From positions 1-50,528 of the forward strand of contig JALIBN010000034.1 in NCBI GenBank assembly GCA_030576275.1: 50,528 bases of DNA. Direction: 5' to 3'. Below the pieces are notes generated by a model. It did not search any database, had not been told where the DNA came from, and saw nothing but the letters and a program-made list of their open reading frames with translations. This stretch comes from Pseudomonadota bacterium. GTDB lineage: Bacteria; Pseudomonadota; Gammaproteobacteria; Nitrosococcales; Methylophagaceae. Of this stretch, positions 19,303 through 27,731 are shown in pieces (the stretch's first letter is position 1; each line of letters starts with the position of its first letter). Made by a program: the position numbers and the translations under genes.

Positions 19303-19785
19303 TCACTTAGCATTTACAGCGACAAAAATATCGACAAAGGTTGTTGGTAATTCAATTTGAAGTGGTATATGTAACCTACGGGTAATACCAGAAGCAGAAA
19401 TCAGCCCTCGGATTTGATTCTGCTCCGAATCAACTACCAAGTAATGTTGAGCCCCTTTTTGCTTGAGAGCCTTCACGATATCTGCCCACGATTAATACCT
19501 TTGTTTTGTAATATAAGAAGCTTTTGTTCATCTAAGTCACTTGAGTTTATTAAGCCGAGTAAGTTCATCGTTATCGTCAACAACAAGTTGCATATGCACA
19601 TGGGTTTTACGCATGAGGTATTGCACCTGTATGGCAGGTGTATCCGCTTCAATTTCAAGTGGCGTATGTTTTTTAAAGTCGGTAAAGATCGTTACTGCTG
19701 GAAAATGTAAAGTAATTTCGTTAAATTCTTCAGGGTGAACTAAATGAGCTTCGTGCTCGAGCGCTAGTAAATTAATATTTTTCAT
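19303..19785 (-). pseudogene. Decayed CBS-domain protein gene with frameshifts and an internal deletion
   Basis: Starting at an ATG with a good ribosome binding site (GGAG, 7 bases upstream), the first ~80 codons encode HPEEFNEITLHFPAVTIFTD and a CBS half-domain (ADTPAIQVQYLMRKTHVHMQ, LVVDDND). Near 19565 the frame is lost, but the next frame continues the same fold (LLGLINSSDLDEQKLLILQN). Near 19490 it shifts again to ADIVKALKQKGAQHYLVVD and RGLISASGITRRLHIP, ending at 19303. A CBS pair would need about 25 more residues between the second and third pieces. I read this as one CBS-domain gene broken by two frameshifts and one deletion. The intact family is of unknown function. Confidence 0.75.
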
Positions 19786-20356
19786 AATCAACTCCGGATA
19801 TACTTTTTATTGCTTGATTCACACGAGCCTTATTGAGGCCGTTAATGTGAGTAGCACAATATGATCGGCTCAACCTAGCTAGTCGCTGATTTGGCCAAAG
19901 GCACTATGTATTACGAGTAGATACCAGGAGGGGCGCGAATGAGCGGTGTGGAGTGAAAGAGACCAAGGGCATTTATGGGGGGAACAAAGAAACGTGTATA
20001 AACAGGTTTTTAGTTCTAAAAGTCAAATTGATAATTAAATGTATGTAATTACGCATAGAGAAAACTGGGAGGGGGGGGGAGTAGTTCAGTGTTGCGACGC
20101 TAAACTTAAACGGGATTTGTTACTCATAGTTCCTAATAATAATGTTAGTGTCTAGCCGTTTTTATCGGAGGAATCCGGTGATTGTTGATGAAGAATTTAT
20201 GAGCATCATTTCACTTTAAGTTCTACGTTGAATGTTGGGCAATTAAATAAAACTTGCCGATATAGACTTTGACGGGTAGACTTATTCGGTTATGAAGCCT
20301 TGTTTTTTTTCATGGCTCACTATTTATTTTAGACAACACACAAAACGAGAACAGAT
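19786..20356. other. Gene-poor intergenic region upstream of rpmE
   Basis: No credible gene is seen. The left end should hold the former promoter of the decayed CBS gene (minus strand). A run of nine G bases lies at 20071-20079 inside a purine-rich patch. A tiny 13-codon frame (GTG at about 20178, preceded by GGAGG) encodes nothing recognisable. The right end carries a candidate rpmE promoter. Confidence 0.5.
20269..20296 (+). promoter_or_regulatory. Candidate sigma-70 promoter for rpmE
   Basis: TTGACG, a 16-base spacer, then TATGAA, about 60 bases before the rpmE start. The -35 is close to consensus; the -10 matches at four of six positions. Confidence 0.4.
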
Positions 20357-20557
20357 ATGAAAGCTGATATCCATCCAGAATATAATGAAATCGATGTTAC
20401 ATGTAGCTGTGGTAACTCGTTTAAAACACGTTCAACACGTAGCACCGCATTGACTTTAGATGTGTGTTCAGAATGTCACCCATTCTACACTGGCAAACAA
20501 AAAATGCTTGATACTGCTGGTCGTGTTGATAAATTCCGTCAAAAATACGGAAAATAG
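20357..20557 (+). CDS. rpmE: 50S ribosomal protein L31 (zinc-binding form)
   Basis: A 66-residue L31, the normal size. It has the zinc-ligand cysteines of the C+ form ([13 protein letters not shown] and [15 protein letters not shown]) and ends [10 protein letters not shown]. The C+ form can be exchanged for a zinc-free L31 under zinc starvation; no second copy is in this window. A GAGAACAG sequence lies upstream of the ATG. Its likely terminator lies inside the next reading frame. Confidence 0.97.
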   Translation: MKADIHPEYNEIDVTCSCGNSFKTRSTRSTALTLDVCSECHPFYTGKQKMLDTAGRVDKFRQKYGK

Positions 20558-20577
20558 TTTGTCGGGCCGATCAGGCC

Positions 20578-22086
20578 TTGCTTATTAAGAATTCATATAA
20601 CGTGTTTGTACATGCCTGTACAGTTCGTAATATATTACAAAGCCTCTGCTGGTTAGCAGGGGCTTTGTTGTTTCTGACCTTAGGTGGTTGTGCTCAAAAT
20701 CCTGTTAGTGGCAATCAAGACTTTGTGTTGCTGGGTGTTGACAGTGAGATAGCTATTGGTCGAACCAATCATCCCAAAATAATCGAGCAATATGGGCGAT
20801 ATAATGATGAATCGCTACAAGCCTATGTTCAGTCAGTAGGTGATAAACTCGCCTCAGTAAGTCATCGCCCAGAGTTATTGTATCGTTTTACTGTTCTAAA
20901 CTCGCCGGTGATTAATGCCTTTGCTTTGCCTGGTGGTTATATTTATATCACGCGAGGCTTGATGGCTTATTTAAATTCAGAAGCCGAATTAGCGGCGGTA
21001 TTAGGCCATGAGATTGGTCATGTAACAGCACGTCATGGTGTACGCCAGCAAAGTGCGTCACAAGCGGCCAATTTAGGCTATACCCTCGGTTCTATTTTAT
21101 TTCCCGAATTACGTGGGGCACCTTCTCAAGATCTATTTAATGTATTGGGCGGCGCATTGCTGAGTGGTTATGGACGTGAACATGAATTGGAGTCTGATGG
21201 TTTAGGCGCAGAGTATCTAGCGCGAGCAGGATACGACACCAAAGCGATGATTGATGTAATTCGCGTACTCAAGGATCAAGAGTCATTTTCTGCAATTGAG
21301 GCTAAAAAACAAGGGCGCGAAGCCAAAGGCTACCATGGCTTATTTGCCAGCCACCCAGATAACGATACCCGATTGCATGAGATTGTGGCCGGTGCAGATC
21401 AATATGCCAGTGCACAACAAACTAAAATAGGGCGCTCTGAGTATTTAACGCATATCAATGGTCTTATTTTTGGCGATAGTGAAGCACAAGGAATTCGTTC
21501 AGATCGCCATTTTTATCATTTAGCGATGAACTTTGCTGTTGAGTTCCCGATTGGCTGGCAGATTAATAATAATCCGGATAGTCTACAGTCGTTATCGCCC
21601 AATGGGGATGCAGTTGTTGAAATGCGAGCAACAGATCTTAACCGAAAATTAACGCCTCGTGAATTCATTGCACAGCGTTTAAAAATAGCTAAGTTAAAAT
21701 CAGGACAGCCGTTGAATGCCAACGGTTTAGATGGATATACGGGTATATTCACGATCCAAGATAAACTGGCGCGTGTTGCTGTAATTTATCTACGAGATAA
21801 GGCCTTTGTCTTTTTTGGTAGTGTAAAAAGCAATAAAATGTTCAACCAATTTGATAGTGACTTTGTTACAGCGGCAAAAAGCTTACATGCCTTGAGGGCT
21901 GATGAAACAGCATTAGCAAAAGCGTTGAAATTGGATGTGGTCACCGTAGGAAAAGCTGATAACTATATGGCTTGGGCGCAAGACTCTCGGATTAGCAATA
22001 GTCCAATAGAGCAATTGAGATTGCTAAATGGTGATTATCCAGCTGGTGAACTAGACGCTGGCGAGATGGCAAAGCGAGTCAATTAG
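20578..22086 (+). CDS. M48-family metalloprotease lipoprotein
   Basis: Up to 502 residues from TTG at 20578; GTG at 20602 is the other workable start. No in-frame ATG occurs before the protease domain, so a non-ATG start is needed to keep the lipoprotein signal peptide (hydrophobic run, then LGGC lipobox with Cys near residue 38). The zinc site HEIGH (H144, E145, H148) is followed by the third-ligand motif HELESDG. M48 lipoproteins of this type (YfgC/BepA- and LoiP-like) work in outer-membrane protein quality control. The C-terminal ~200 residues form a separate, less conserved domain. It is 20 bases after rpmE, with a terminator-like hairpin inside its signal-peptide codons. Confidence 0.88.
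   Translation: MLIKNSYNVFVHACTVRNILQSLCWLAGALLFLTLGGCAQNPVSGNQDFVLLGVDSEIAIGRTNHPKIIEQYGRYNDESLQAYVQSVGDKLASVSHRPELLYRFTVLNSPVINAFALPGGYIYITRGLMAYLNSEAELAAVLGHEIGHVTARHGVRQQSASQAANLGYTLGSILFPELRGAPSQDLFNVLGGALLSGYGREHELESDGLGAEYLARAGYDTKAMIDVIRVLKDQESFSAIEAKKQGREAKGYHGLFASHPDNDTRLHEIVAGADQYASAQQTKIGRSEYLTHINGLIFGDSEAQGIRSDRHFYHLAMNFAVEFPIGWQINNNPDSLQSLSPNGDAVVEMRATDLNRKLTPREFIAQRLKIAKLKSGQPLNANGLDGYTGIFTIQDKLARVAVIYLRDKAFVFFGSVKSNKMFNQFDSDFVTAAKSLHALRADETALAKALKLDVVTVGKADNYMAWAQDSRISNSPIEQLRLLNGDYPAGELDAGEMAKRVN
20639..20666 (+). terminator. Rho-independent terminator of rpmE, inside the M48 gene start
   Basis: AAAGCCTCTGCT, loop GGTT, AGCAGGGGCTTT: a 12-pair stem with one G-U pair, followed by the T-rich GTTGTTT. 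Its position 82 bases after rpmE is normal for a terminator, yet the same bases encode the hydrophobic core of the M48 signal peptide. Confidence 0.7.
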
Positions 22087-22157
22087 AAAACCTTAATCTC
22101 TCACCAGGTGGCGTAGTGAATATTGAATATTCTGCACGACAAGGTGAGTCTTAATTA

Positions 22158-22195
22158 AGCTGACGCACAAATAATCGCAATATCCTGCGTCAGCT
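22158..22195. terminator. Stem-loop between the convergent M48 and PBP1A genes
   Basis: AGCTGACGCA pairs perfectly with TGCGTCAGCT across an 18-base loop. It lies between two convergent genes, the expected place for a terminator, but neither side has a clear T run. Confidence 0.45.
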
Positions 22196-22214
22196 GAAAC
22201 CCTAGTTTTCGATG

Positions 22215-24617
22215 TTAAAATAAATCAACAGATGATGGCGACTCCTGTACATTGCCGTTGCTGATATAATTACTAGGCATGGCCATGTGAGTCGGCACAT
22301 CTTCTGTACGGAATGTCTCATCAATCGCATCTCTTGAATCTGAGCTAGCCAATAATCCAGTGTAAGGGTCAATTTTGACAGTAATCATGCCTACAGGTTC
22401 TATAAGTGGCGCTTCTGGTACATCATCTAATGCTACCCTCATGAAGTCTATCCACATCGGTAATGCTGCCCGTCCACCGGTTTCGTAATGGCCCAATGTC
22501 TTAGGTGAGTCAAATCCTACCCAGCTAATCGTAACGAGTTCAGGATGAAACCCATTGAACCAAGCATCAACTTGATTATTGGTGGTACCTGTCTTGCCTG
22601 CAAGATCATTACGGCCTAGGGTCAGAGCCTTACGACCAGTACCGTAACGAACAACGTCTCGCATCATACTGTTCATGATGTAGTTGTTTTGAGGCGTCAT
22701 GATACGTTCAGCTGGTTTAGGTTCGAGCGAATCATTAGCAGCTTCTGGTAGCTGACTATCACTTGCCATTAAGCACGCTTCACAGACCGTTGCGGGTTGG
22801 GATTGCATTAATATTTTGCCGTTGGCATCTTCGATTCGCTGAATTACATAAGGTTCAATACGATAGCCTCCATTCGCAATAGCGGAATAAGCGCGGGCCA
22901 TATCCCAAGGTGCGGCGCTACCACTGCCCAGGGCCAGAGATAAATTATGTGGCATTTGTTCTGTATCAAAGCCAAATCGTCCAGCGTATTCAATAGCGTA
23001 ATCTGGAGTAATATCTCTGAGTAGGCGGATAGACACCAGGTTTCGAGAATGGATGAGTCCTTCTCTCAATCGTGTCGGGCCATAGAACTTTTGGCTATAA
23101 TTTTGAGGCCGCCATTCGTTTTCTAAGCTTGCATCATCCAACACTACGGGAGCATCATTAATAATGCTTGCCGCGGTATAGCCTTTTTCAAGTGCGGCGG
23201 AATAAATAAAGGGCTTAAAGCCCGAGCCGGGTTGACGACGAGATTGGGTTGCCCGATTGAATTTATTTTGGAAATATTCAAAACCACCATTCAATGCAGT
23301 TATAGCACCATCTTGGGGGGAGACAGCAATTAATGCCCCTTCAACTTGTGGTAATTGTGCCAGAGACCATTGACCGTCTTGGTCTTTGGTTACATAGATA
23401 ATGTCACCAACTGATAAAACATCGTTGACTTTTCTTGGGGTTTTACCACGACTATTAGTACTCAATTGTTTGCTGGCCCAAGTCATAGAGGCAAGCTTAA
23501 GTTCGATTATACCGACTGATTTAATATAAACTTCAGCCATACTGACATCTAATGTCGACACAATGCCTGGAGAAAGAGGGCCAATGGTATCGAAGGTGGT
23601 AATTGCTTGTTCAAATGTTTCTTGATTAGGTGTTTCATCAAAGGAAACGTGCTTGAGTACGCCACGGTATCCGTGGCGTTTATCATAATCTAAAAGTGCC
23701 GATTGCAGTGCTTTATTGGCCGCCTGTTGATGTTTAGCTTTTATGGTCGTGTAGACGTTTAAGCCAATGTCATATACCTCCTCACCATATTGTTCTATGA
23801 GTTGTGTCCGAATCATCTCGGCGACATAGGGTGCATATACTTCAATACCTCGGCTGTGATAGCTGGCAGTGATTGGGGCCTGAATAGCAGTGAGATAATC
23901 TTGTTGACTGATATAGCCCACATCCCACATGCGACGTAGTACATAGTCTCGGCGTAACAGGGCACGATCAGGATTAGCAATCGGATTAAATGCGGATGGT
24001 GCTTTTGGTAAACCAGCAATCATGGCAAATTGAGGTAGGTTTAGTTCTTGGATTGACTTGCCGTAATAAACATTAGCTGCGGCACCCACACCATAGGCGC
24101 GGTTTCCTAAATAAATTTTGTTTAGATAAAGCGTTAATATTTCATTCTTGCTTAGAGATTGTTCAATTTGCAAAGACAGAATTATTTCAGTAAGTTTACG
24201 GAGGTAAGTTTTTTCTCTAGTTAAAAAGAAATTACGAGCAACTTGCATCGTAATAGTGCTACCACCTTGGGCTTTTACACCTGTAGTGGCGAGAGAATAA
24301 ACGGCACGAAGAAGACCTTTATAATCGACACCATGATGCTCAAAGAAACGTGCATCTTCTGATGCAAGAACTGCTTGAATGAGTTGTTCTGGAATTTCTT
24401 CATGTTCAAGGGGGATGCGACGTTTTTCACCAAACTCGGCCATTAGGCTCCCTTCGGCGCTGAAGATCCTTAACGGGACTTGTAATTGCGTATCGTTAAG
24501 TGTGGTGGTATCTGGTAGGTCTGGGGCAAGGAATAGATAAATGGCTGAGATTGCGACGGTCATTAACGCAGCAATCACGATAATTAGAGTAAGTAGACGA
24601 CGTATAAAAAACAACAT
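22215..24617 (-). CDS. mrcA: Penicillin-binding protein 1A, bifunctional murein synthase
   Basis: An 800-residue class A PBP anchored by an N-terminal helix. The glycosyltransferase domain shows the catalytic SEDARFFEHHG and GGSTITMQVARNFFL motifs. The transpeptidase domain has SGFK (the SxxK serine, in RRQPGSGFKPFIY), SRN (SxN) and KTGTTN. Between them lies the OB-like insert typical of PBP1A. It polymerises and crosslinks peptidoglycan. In Gammaproteobacteria mrcA is commonly divergent from pilMNOPQ, exactly as here, over 315 bases. Length is slightly below that of E. coli PBP1A. Confidence 0.96.
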   Translation of the reverse strand: MLFFIRRLLTLIIVIAALMTVAISAIYLFLAPDLPDTTTLNDTQLQVPLRIFSAEGSLMAEFGEKRRIPLEHEEIPEQLIQAVLASEDARFFEHHGVDYKGLLRAVYSLATTGVKAQGGSTITMQVARNFFLTREKTYLRKLTEIILSLQIEQSLSKNEILTLYLNKIYLGNRAYGVGAAANVYYGKSIQELNLPQFAMIAGLPKAPSAFNPIANPDRALLRRDYVLRRMWDVGYISQQDYLTAIQAPITASYHSRGIEVYAPYVAEMIRTQLIEQYGEEVYDIGLNVYTTIKAKHQQAANKALQSALLDYDKRHGYRGVLKHVSFDETPNQETFEQAITTFDTIGPLSPGIVSTLDVSMAEVYIKSVGIIELKLASMTWASKQLSTNSRGKTPRKVNDVLSVGDIIYVTKDQDGQWSLAQLPQVEGALIAVSPQDGAITALNGGFEYFQNKFNRATQSRRQPGSGFKPFIYSAALEKGYTAASIINDAPVVLDDASLENEWRPQNYSQKFYGPTRLREGLIHSRNLVSIRLLRDITPDYAIEYAGRFGFDTEQMPHNLSLALGSGSAAPWDMARAYSAIANGGYRIEPYVIQRIEDANGKILMQSQPATVCEACLMASDSQLPEAANDSLEPKPAERIMTPQNNYIMNSMMRDVVRYGTGRKALTLGRNDLAGKTGTTNNQVDAWFNGFHPELVTISWVGFDSPKTLGHYETGGRAALPMWIDFMRVALDDVPEAPLIEPVGMITVKIDPYTGLLASSDSRDAIDETFRTEDVPTHMAMPSNYISNGNVQESPSSVDLF

Positions 24618-24932
24618 AAGCGAATTCTGGTGACAGACCTAAAGGTGATGGTGACAACTAGTATATATAAAGAAGGCTATTGCACAACATCTTAAAGGCA
24701 ACTAATATGTAGATTAGTTATCAATTAAGATGTCTATTCTCGATTACAAACCCTTTAGCAATATAATTTGTAACGTTTTTTGGTAATAATATTTCAAGTC
24801 GCGGAGCGACATAGGCTTATTAAGAGACTAAGTTAACTATTGTGTTTTTATAATGCATGCACTATAGTCTTGAGAAACTACATTAAGTAGGCGAAGTAAG
24901 TTGTTTTTGATTGTCGATTAACGGGGCCGTAA
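24618..24932. other. Divergent intergenic region between mrcA and pilM
   Basis: No gene is seen. It should hold the promoters of both divergent genes. One candidate for pilM is listed separately; I could not fix one for mrcA. A short GTCGC-GGA-GCGAC hairpin lies at about 24798-24810 and is of unknown use. Confidence 0.5.
24840..24868 (+). promoter_or_regulatory. Candidate sigma-70 promoter for pilM-Q
   Basis: TTGTGT, a 17-base spacer, then TATAGT, about 65 bases before pilM. A second TATAAT (24849-24854) has no fitting -35. Confidence 0.4.
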
Positions 24933-25991
24933 ATGTTTGGACGAAATAAAGCACCACTCTTAGGGATAGATATTAGCTCGTCAGTGGTTAAAGTCTTAGA
25001 GCTGAGCCATAAAGCGGGTAAGTATACTGTTGAAGCATACGCGGCAGAGGCTTTACCTCTTAATGCTGTTATCGAAGGTCGAATTGAAAATAAAGATGAA
25101 GTAGCAGCGGCTATCAATCGAGCCGTTAAGCGTTCAGGCACAAAAGCAAAAGAGGCCGCAGTTGCCGTTTCCGCTAACTCAGCCATTACTAAAGTAATCT
25201 CATATCCAGCATCACTTTCGAACAAAGAATTAGAAGACCAAATAATGATGGAGGCGGAAACCCTGATTCCATATCCATTAGACGAGGTTCGATTGGACTT
25301 TGAAGTTCTTGGACCATCTTCAACAGACGTGGATGTCGTTGATGTGTTGCTGGCGGCTTCTCGTAGTGAAAATGTTGATGCGCGTACCGAAGTACTTGAA
25401 AAAGCCGGTTTGATAGCAAAAATTGTCGATGTTGAAGCGTATACAATGGAAAATGCTTTTTCGCTCATTTCTGAGCAATTAATCAACAGCGGTCAAGGCT
25501 TAACGGTGGCAGTTGTTGATATTGGCGCTAATATGACGACCTTACATGTTTTGGTGGATAGTAAAATTGTATTTACTCGCGAACAAACCTTCGGTGGCAA
25601 TATATTAACTGAAGAAATAGAGCGTCATTATGGCTTGTCATATCAAGAAGCCGGACGAGCTAAAAAAGAAAATAACTTACCGGACGACTATGGCTTGAAA
25701 GTGTTGGAGCCATTTAAACGGTCAATGACAACCACAGTAACACGGGCCCTACAGTTTTTTTTCTCGGCATCAGCCCAATACCAATCAATCGATCATATCG
25801 TTTTATCTGGAGGCTGTGCATCTATCCAAGGCGTCGATGCCATGATTGCTGAAGAAACAGGGACGTCAACGTCGATCGCCAATCCTTTCTCCGATATGAC
25901 TATAGGAAGACGAGTTTCTATCCAGTCTTTAAGTAATGATAGTCCGTCAATGTTGATTGCATGTGGTCTTGCCATGAGGAATTTTGACTGA
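24933..25991 (+). CDS. pilM: Type IV pilus assembly protein PilM
   Basis: A 352-residue actin-like (ASKHA) cytoplasmic protein. LLGIDISSSVVKVLEL and VVDIGANMTTLHVL are the two phosphate-binding loops, and VLSGGCASIQGVD the adenosine motif. PilM binds the short N-terminal tail of PilN and joins the inner-membrane pilus platform to cytoplasmic motors. First gene of the canonical pilMNOPQ operon; its TGA overlaps the pilN ATG by one base. The ATG lies after a weak GGGG ribosome binding site. Confidence 0.96.
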   Translation: MFGRNKAPLLGIDISSSVVKVLELSHKAGKYTVEAYAAEALPLNAVIEGRIENKDEVAAAINRAVKRSGTKAKEAAVAVSANSAITKVISYPASLSNKELEDQIMMEAETLIPYPLDEVRLDFEVLGPSSTDVDVVDVLLAASRSENVDARTEVLEKAGLIAKIVDVEAYTMENAFSLISEQLINSGQGLTVAVVDIGANMTTLHVLVDSKIVFTREQTFGGNILTEEIERHYGLSYQEAGRAKKENNLPDDYGLKVLEPFKRSMTTTVTRALQFFFSASAQYQSIDHIVLSGGCASIQGVDAMIAEETGTSTSIANPFSDMTIGRRVSIQSLSNDSPSMLIACGLAMRNFD

Positions 25992-26554
25992 TGCCACGAA
26001 TTAATTTACTACCATGGCGTGAAGAACGTCTACAAGAACGTCAACAGCAATTTTTAACGGCGGTTATTGTTAGTCTTGTCGTGGCTATTGCGTTATTTTA
26101 TGCCGCACTCTTGTATGCAGATAGCTTGATTGACGAGCAAAATCAACGCAATGCCTACTTGAAAAAAGAAATCGCACTAATGGATACTAAGATTGCTGAA
26201 ATTAGCACATTGGAGGCTGAGCGAACACGATTGTTGGCGAGAATGAATGTCATCCAAGAATTGCAAACTAGCCGTCCGAAAGTAGTTAAGGTGCTTGATG
26301 CTTTGGTAAGAACGTTGCCTGATGGTATTCATCTTGAAAAGCTTACTCGACAGGGTGATTCTTTAATTTTGGATGGTGTTGCACAGTCAAATGCACGTGT
26401 TTCGGTATTCATGCGGCAACTGGATAGTAATCCAGAGCTGACGGAGTCTACTCTTAGTGTTATACAGCGGACCTCGACCAAGGATGATGCAATTATGAAA
26501 TTCAGCTTAAGTATTGGCGAATCTAAAGTGAAAAAAGAAGATGGAGAAAGTTAA
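25991..26554 (+). CDS. pilN: Type IV pilus assembly protein PilN
   Basis: A 187-residue inner-membrane protein. The N-terminal PRINLLPWREERLQER is the PilM-binding tail, followed by one membrane helix (about residues 22-44), a coiled coil and a periplasmic ferredoxin-like domain. It pairs with PilO to make the alignment subcomplex between the motor and the secretin. One-base overlaps with pilM and pilO point to coupled translation. Confidence 0.95.
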   Translation: MPRINLLPWREERLQERQQQFLTAVIVSLVVAIALFYAALLYADSLIDEQNQRNAYLKKEIALMDTKIAEISTLEAERTRLLARMNVIQELQTSRPKVVKVLDALVRTLPDGIHLEKLTRQGDSLILDGVAQSNARVSVFMRQLDSNPELTESTLSVIQRTSTKDDAIMKFSLSIGESKVKKEDGES

Positions 26555-27144
26555 TGGAACTGTCATCTTTAACTGAGTTAGATTTTAATGAAAGTGGTGA
26601 ATGGCCTCTTTCGATAAAGATCGTGGCCATAATGCTATTAGCCGCACTGATTTGGGGTGGTGGCTATTACTTTATGATAAAAGATAAACAAGCCGAATTA
26701 GAAACGCTAGAACGCACTGAAGTCCAGCTCAAAAAGGAGTTTGTGACTAAACAAGAAAAGGCTTGGAATTTAGACGCATATAAGGCTCAATTGGCAGAGA
26801 TGAGAGTTACTTTTTCTTCTATGCTGAAACAGCTACCGCGCAAAAATGAAGTGGCTGATTTATTGATAGACATATCACGGACAGGTTTGATTAATGGCTT
26901 AGAGTTTGAGTTGTTTAAGCCAGGAGCTGAACGTCCGGTAGATTTTTACGCTGAACTACCTATTGATATGAAAGTGACTGGAACCTATCATCAGTTTGCT
27001 GGCTTTGTGAGTGATGTGGCTTCTTTACCTCGAATTGTCATCTTGCATAATTTGTCCATGGCACCGCTAGCAAAGAGTGGGGATAAAATGACCATGAATA
27101 TTACAGCTAAAACATACCGTTACTTAGATGATGAAGGTAAATAA
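26554..27144 (+). CDS. pilO: Type IV pilus assembly protein PilO
   Basis: A 196-residue inner-membrane protein with a short cytoplasmic tail, one helix (IKIVAIMLLAALIWGGGYYF), a coiled coil (residues ~45-75) and a periplasmic domain containing the family segment LIDISRTGLINGLEFELFKPG. It forms heterodimers with PilN and binds the lipoprotein PilP. Its start overlaps the pilN stop (TAATG). Confidence 0.95.
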   Translation: MELSSLTELDFNESGEWPLSIKIVAIMLLAALIWGGGYYFMIKDKQAELETLERTEVQLKKEFVTKQEKAWNLDAYKAQLAEMRVTFSSMLKQLPRKNEVADLLIDISRTGLINGLEFELFKPGAERPVDFYAELPIDMKVTGTYHQFAGFVSDVASLPRIVILHNLSMAPLAKSGDKMTMNITAKTYRYLDDEGK

Positions 27145-27184
27145 CGTTGTTGCCATATACAAGCAAGAGAAATAGGATTTAGTA

Positions 27185-27718
27185 ATGGTTAAATTAGCAA
27201 AAATAATAATGCCGGTTTTTATTGTGTTTACACTGTCGGCTTGTCAGCAAGATAAGCAAGATCTAAACGTTTTTGTTGCCGAAGTGAAATTAACACCACA
27301 TGCTGATATTGCACAAATCCCCGTAATGAAACCATATGAAAAATTCATCTACGCGGCAGCTGAGTTACGGGATCCTTTTGTGCCAACAGTCATCGAGATA
27401 CCGGATAAGGAAGACAACATAAAAGTGGCGGATAATGGCATTCACCCAGATTCTCAAAGATTAAAAGAAGCATTGGAATTCTACCCATTGTCTGAGTTGG
27501 TTTTAGTTGGCACATTGGAACAAGAACCCGATGGTATCTGGGGCTTGGTGCGGGCTCCAGACGGTATTATTCATAGAATACAAATTGGCAATTATATTGG
27601 GTTAAATCACGGTAAGGTGTTGACTATTACTGATGTCGACTTAACATTGAAAGAAATTGTACCGGATGGTAATGGTGGCTATTTAGAGCACGATGCCTCC
27701 CTTTCGGTCATGAATTAA
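27185..27718 (+). CDS. pilP: Type IV pilus lipoprotein PilP
   Basis: A 177-residue lipoprotein. The signal peptide ends in the lipobox LSAC, so the mature N-terminus is an acylated cysteine at about residue 20. A flexible segment leads to the C-terminal beta-sandwich (ELVLVGTLEQEPDGIWGLVRAPDG). PilP links the PilNO pair to the periplasmic domains of the PilQ secretin. AGGATTTAGTA precedes the ATG; a 40-base gap separates it from pilO. Confidence 0.95.
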   Translation: MVKLAKIIMPVFIVFTLSACQQDKQDLNVFVAEVKLTPHADIAQIPVMKPYEKFIYAAAELRDPFVPTVIEIPDKEDNIKVADNGIHPDSQRLKEALEFYPLSELVLVGTLEQEPDGIWGLVRAPDGIIHRIQIGNYIGLNHGKVLTITDVDLTLKEIVPDGNGGYLEHDASLSVMN

Positions 27719-27731
27719 AGGTAGATTAACT

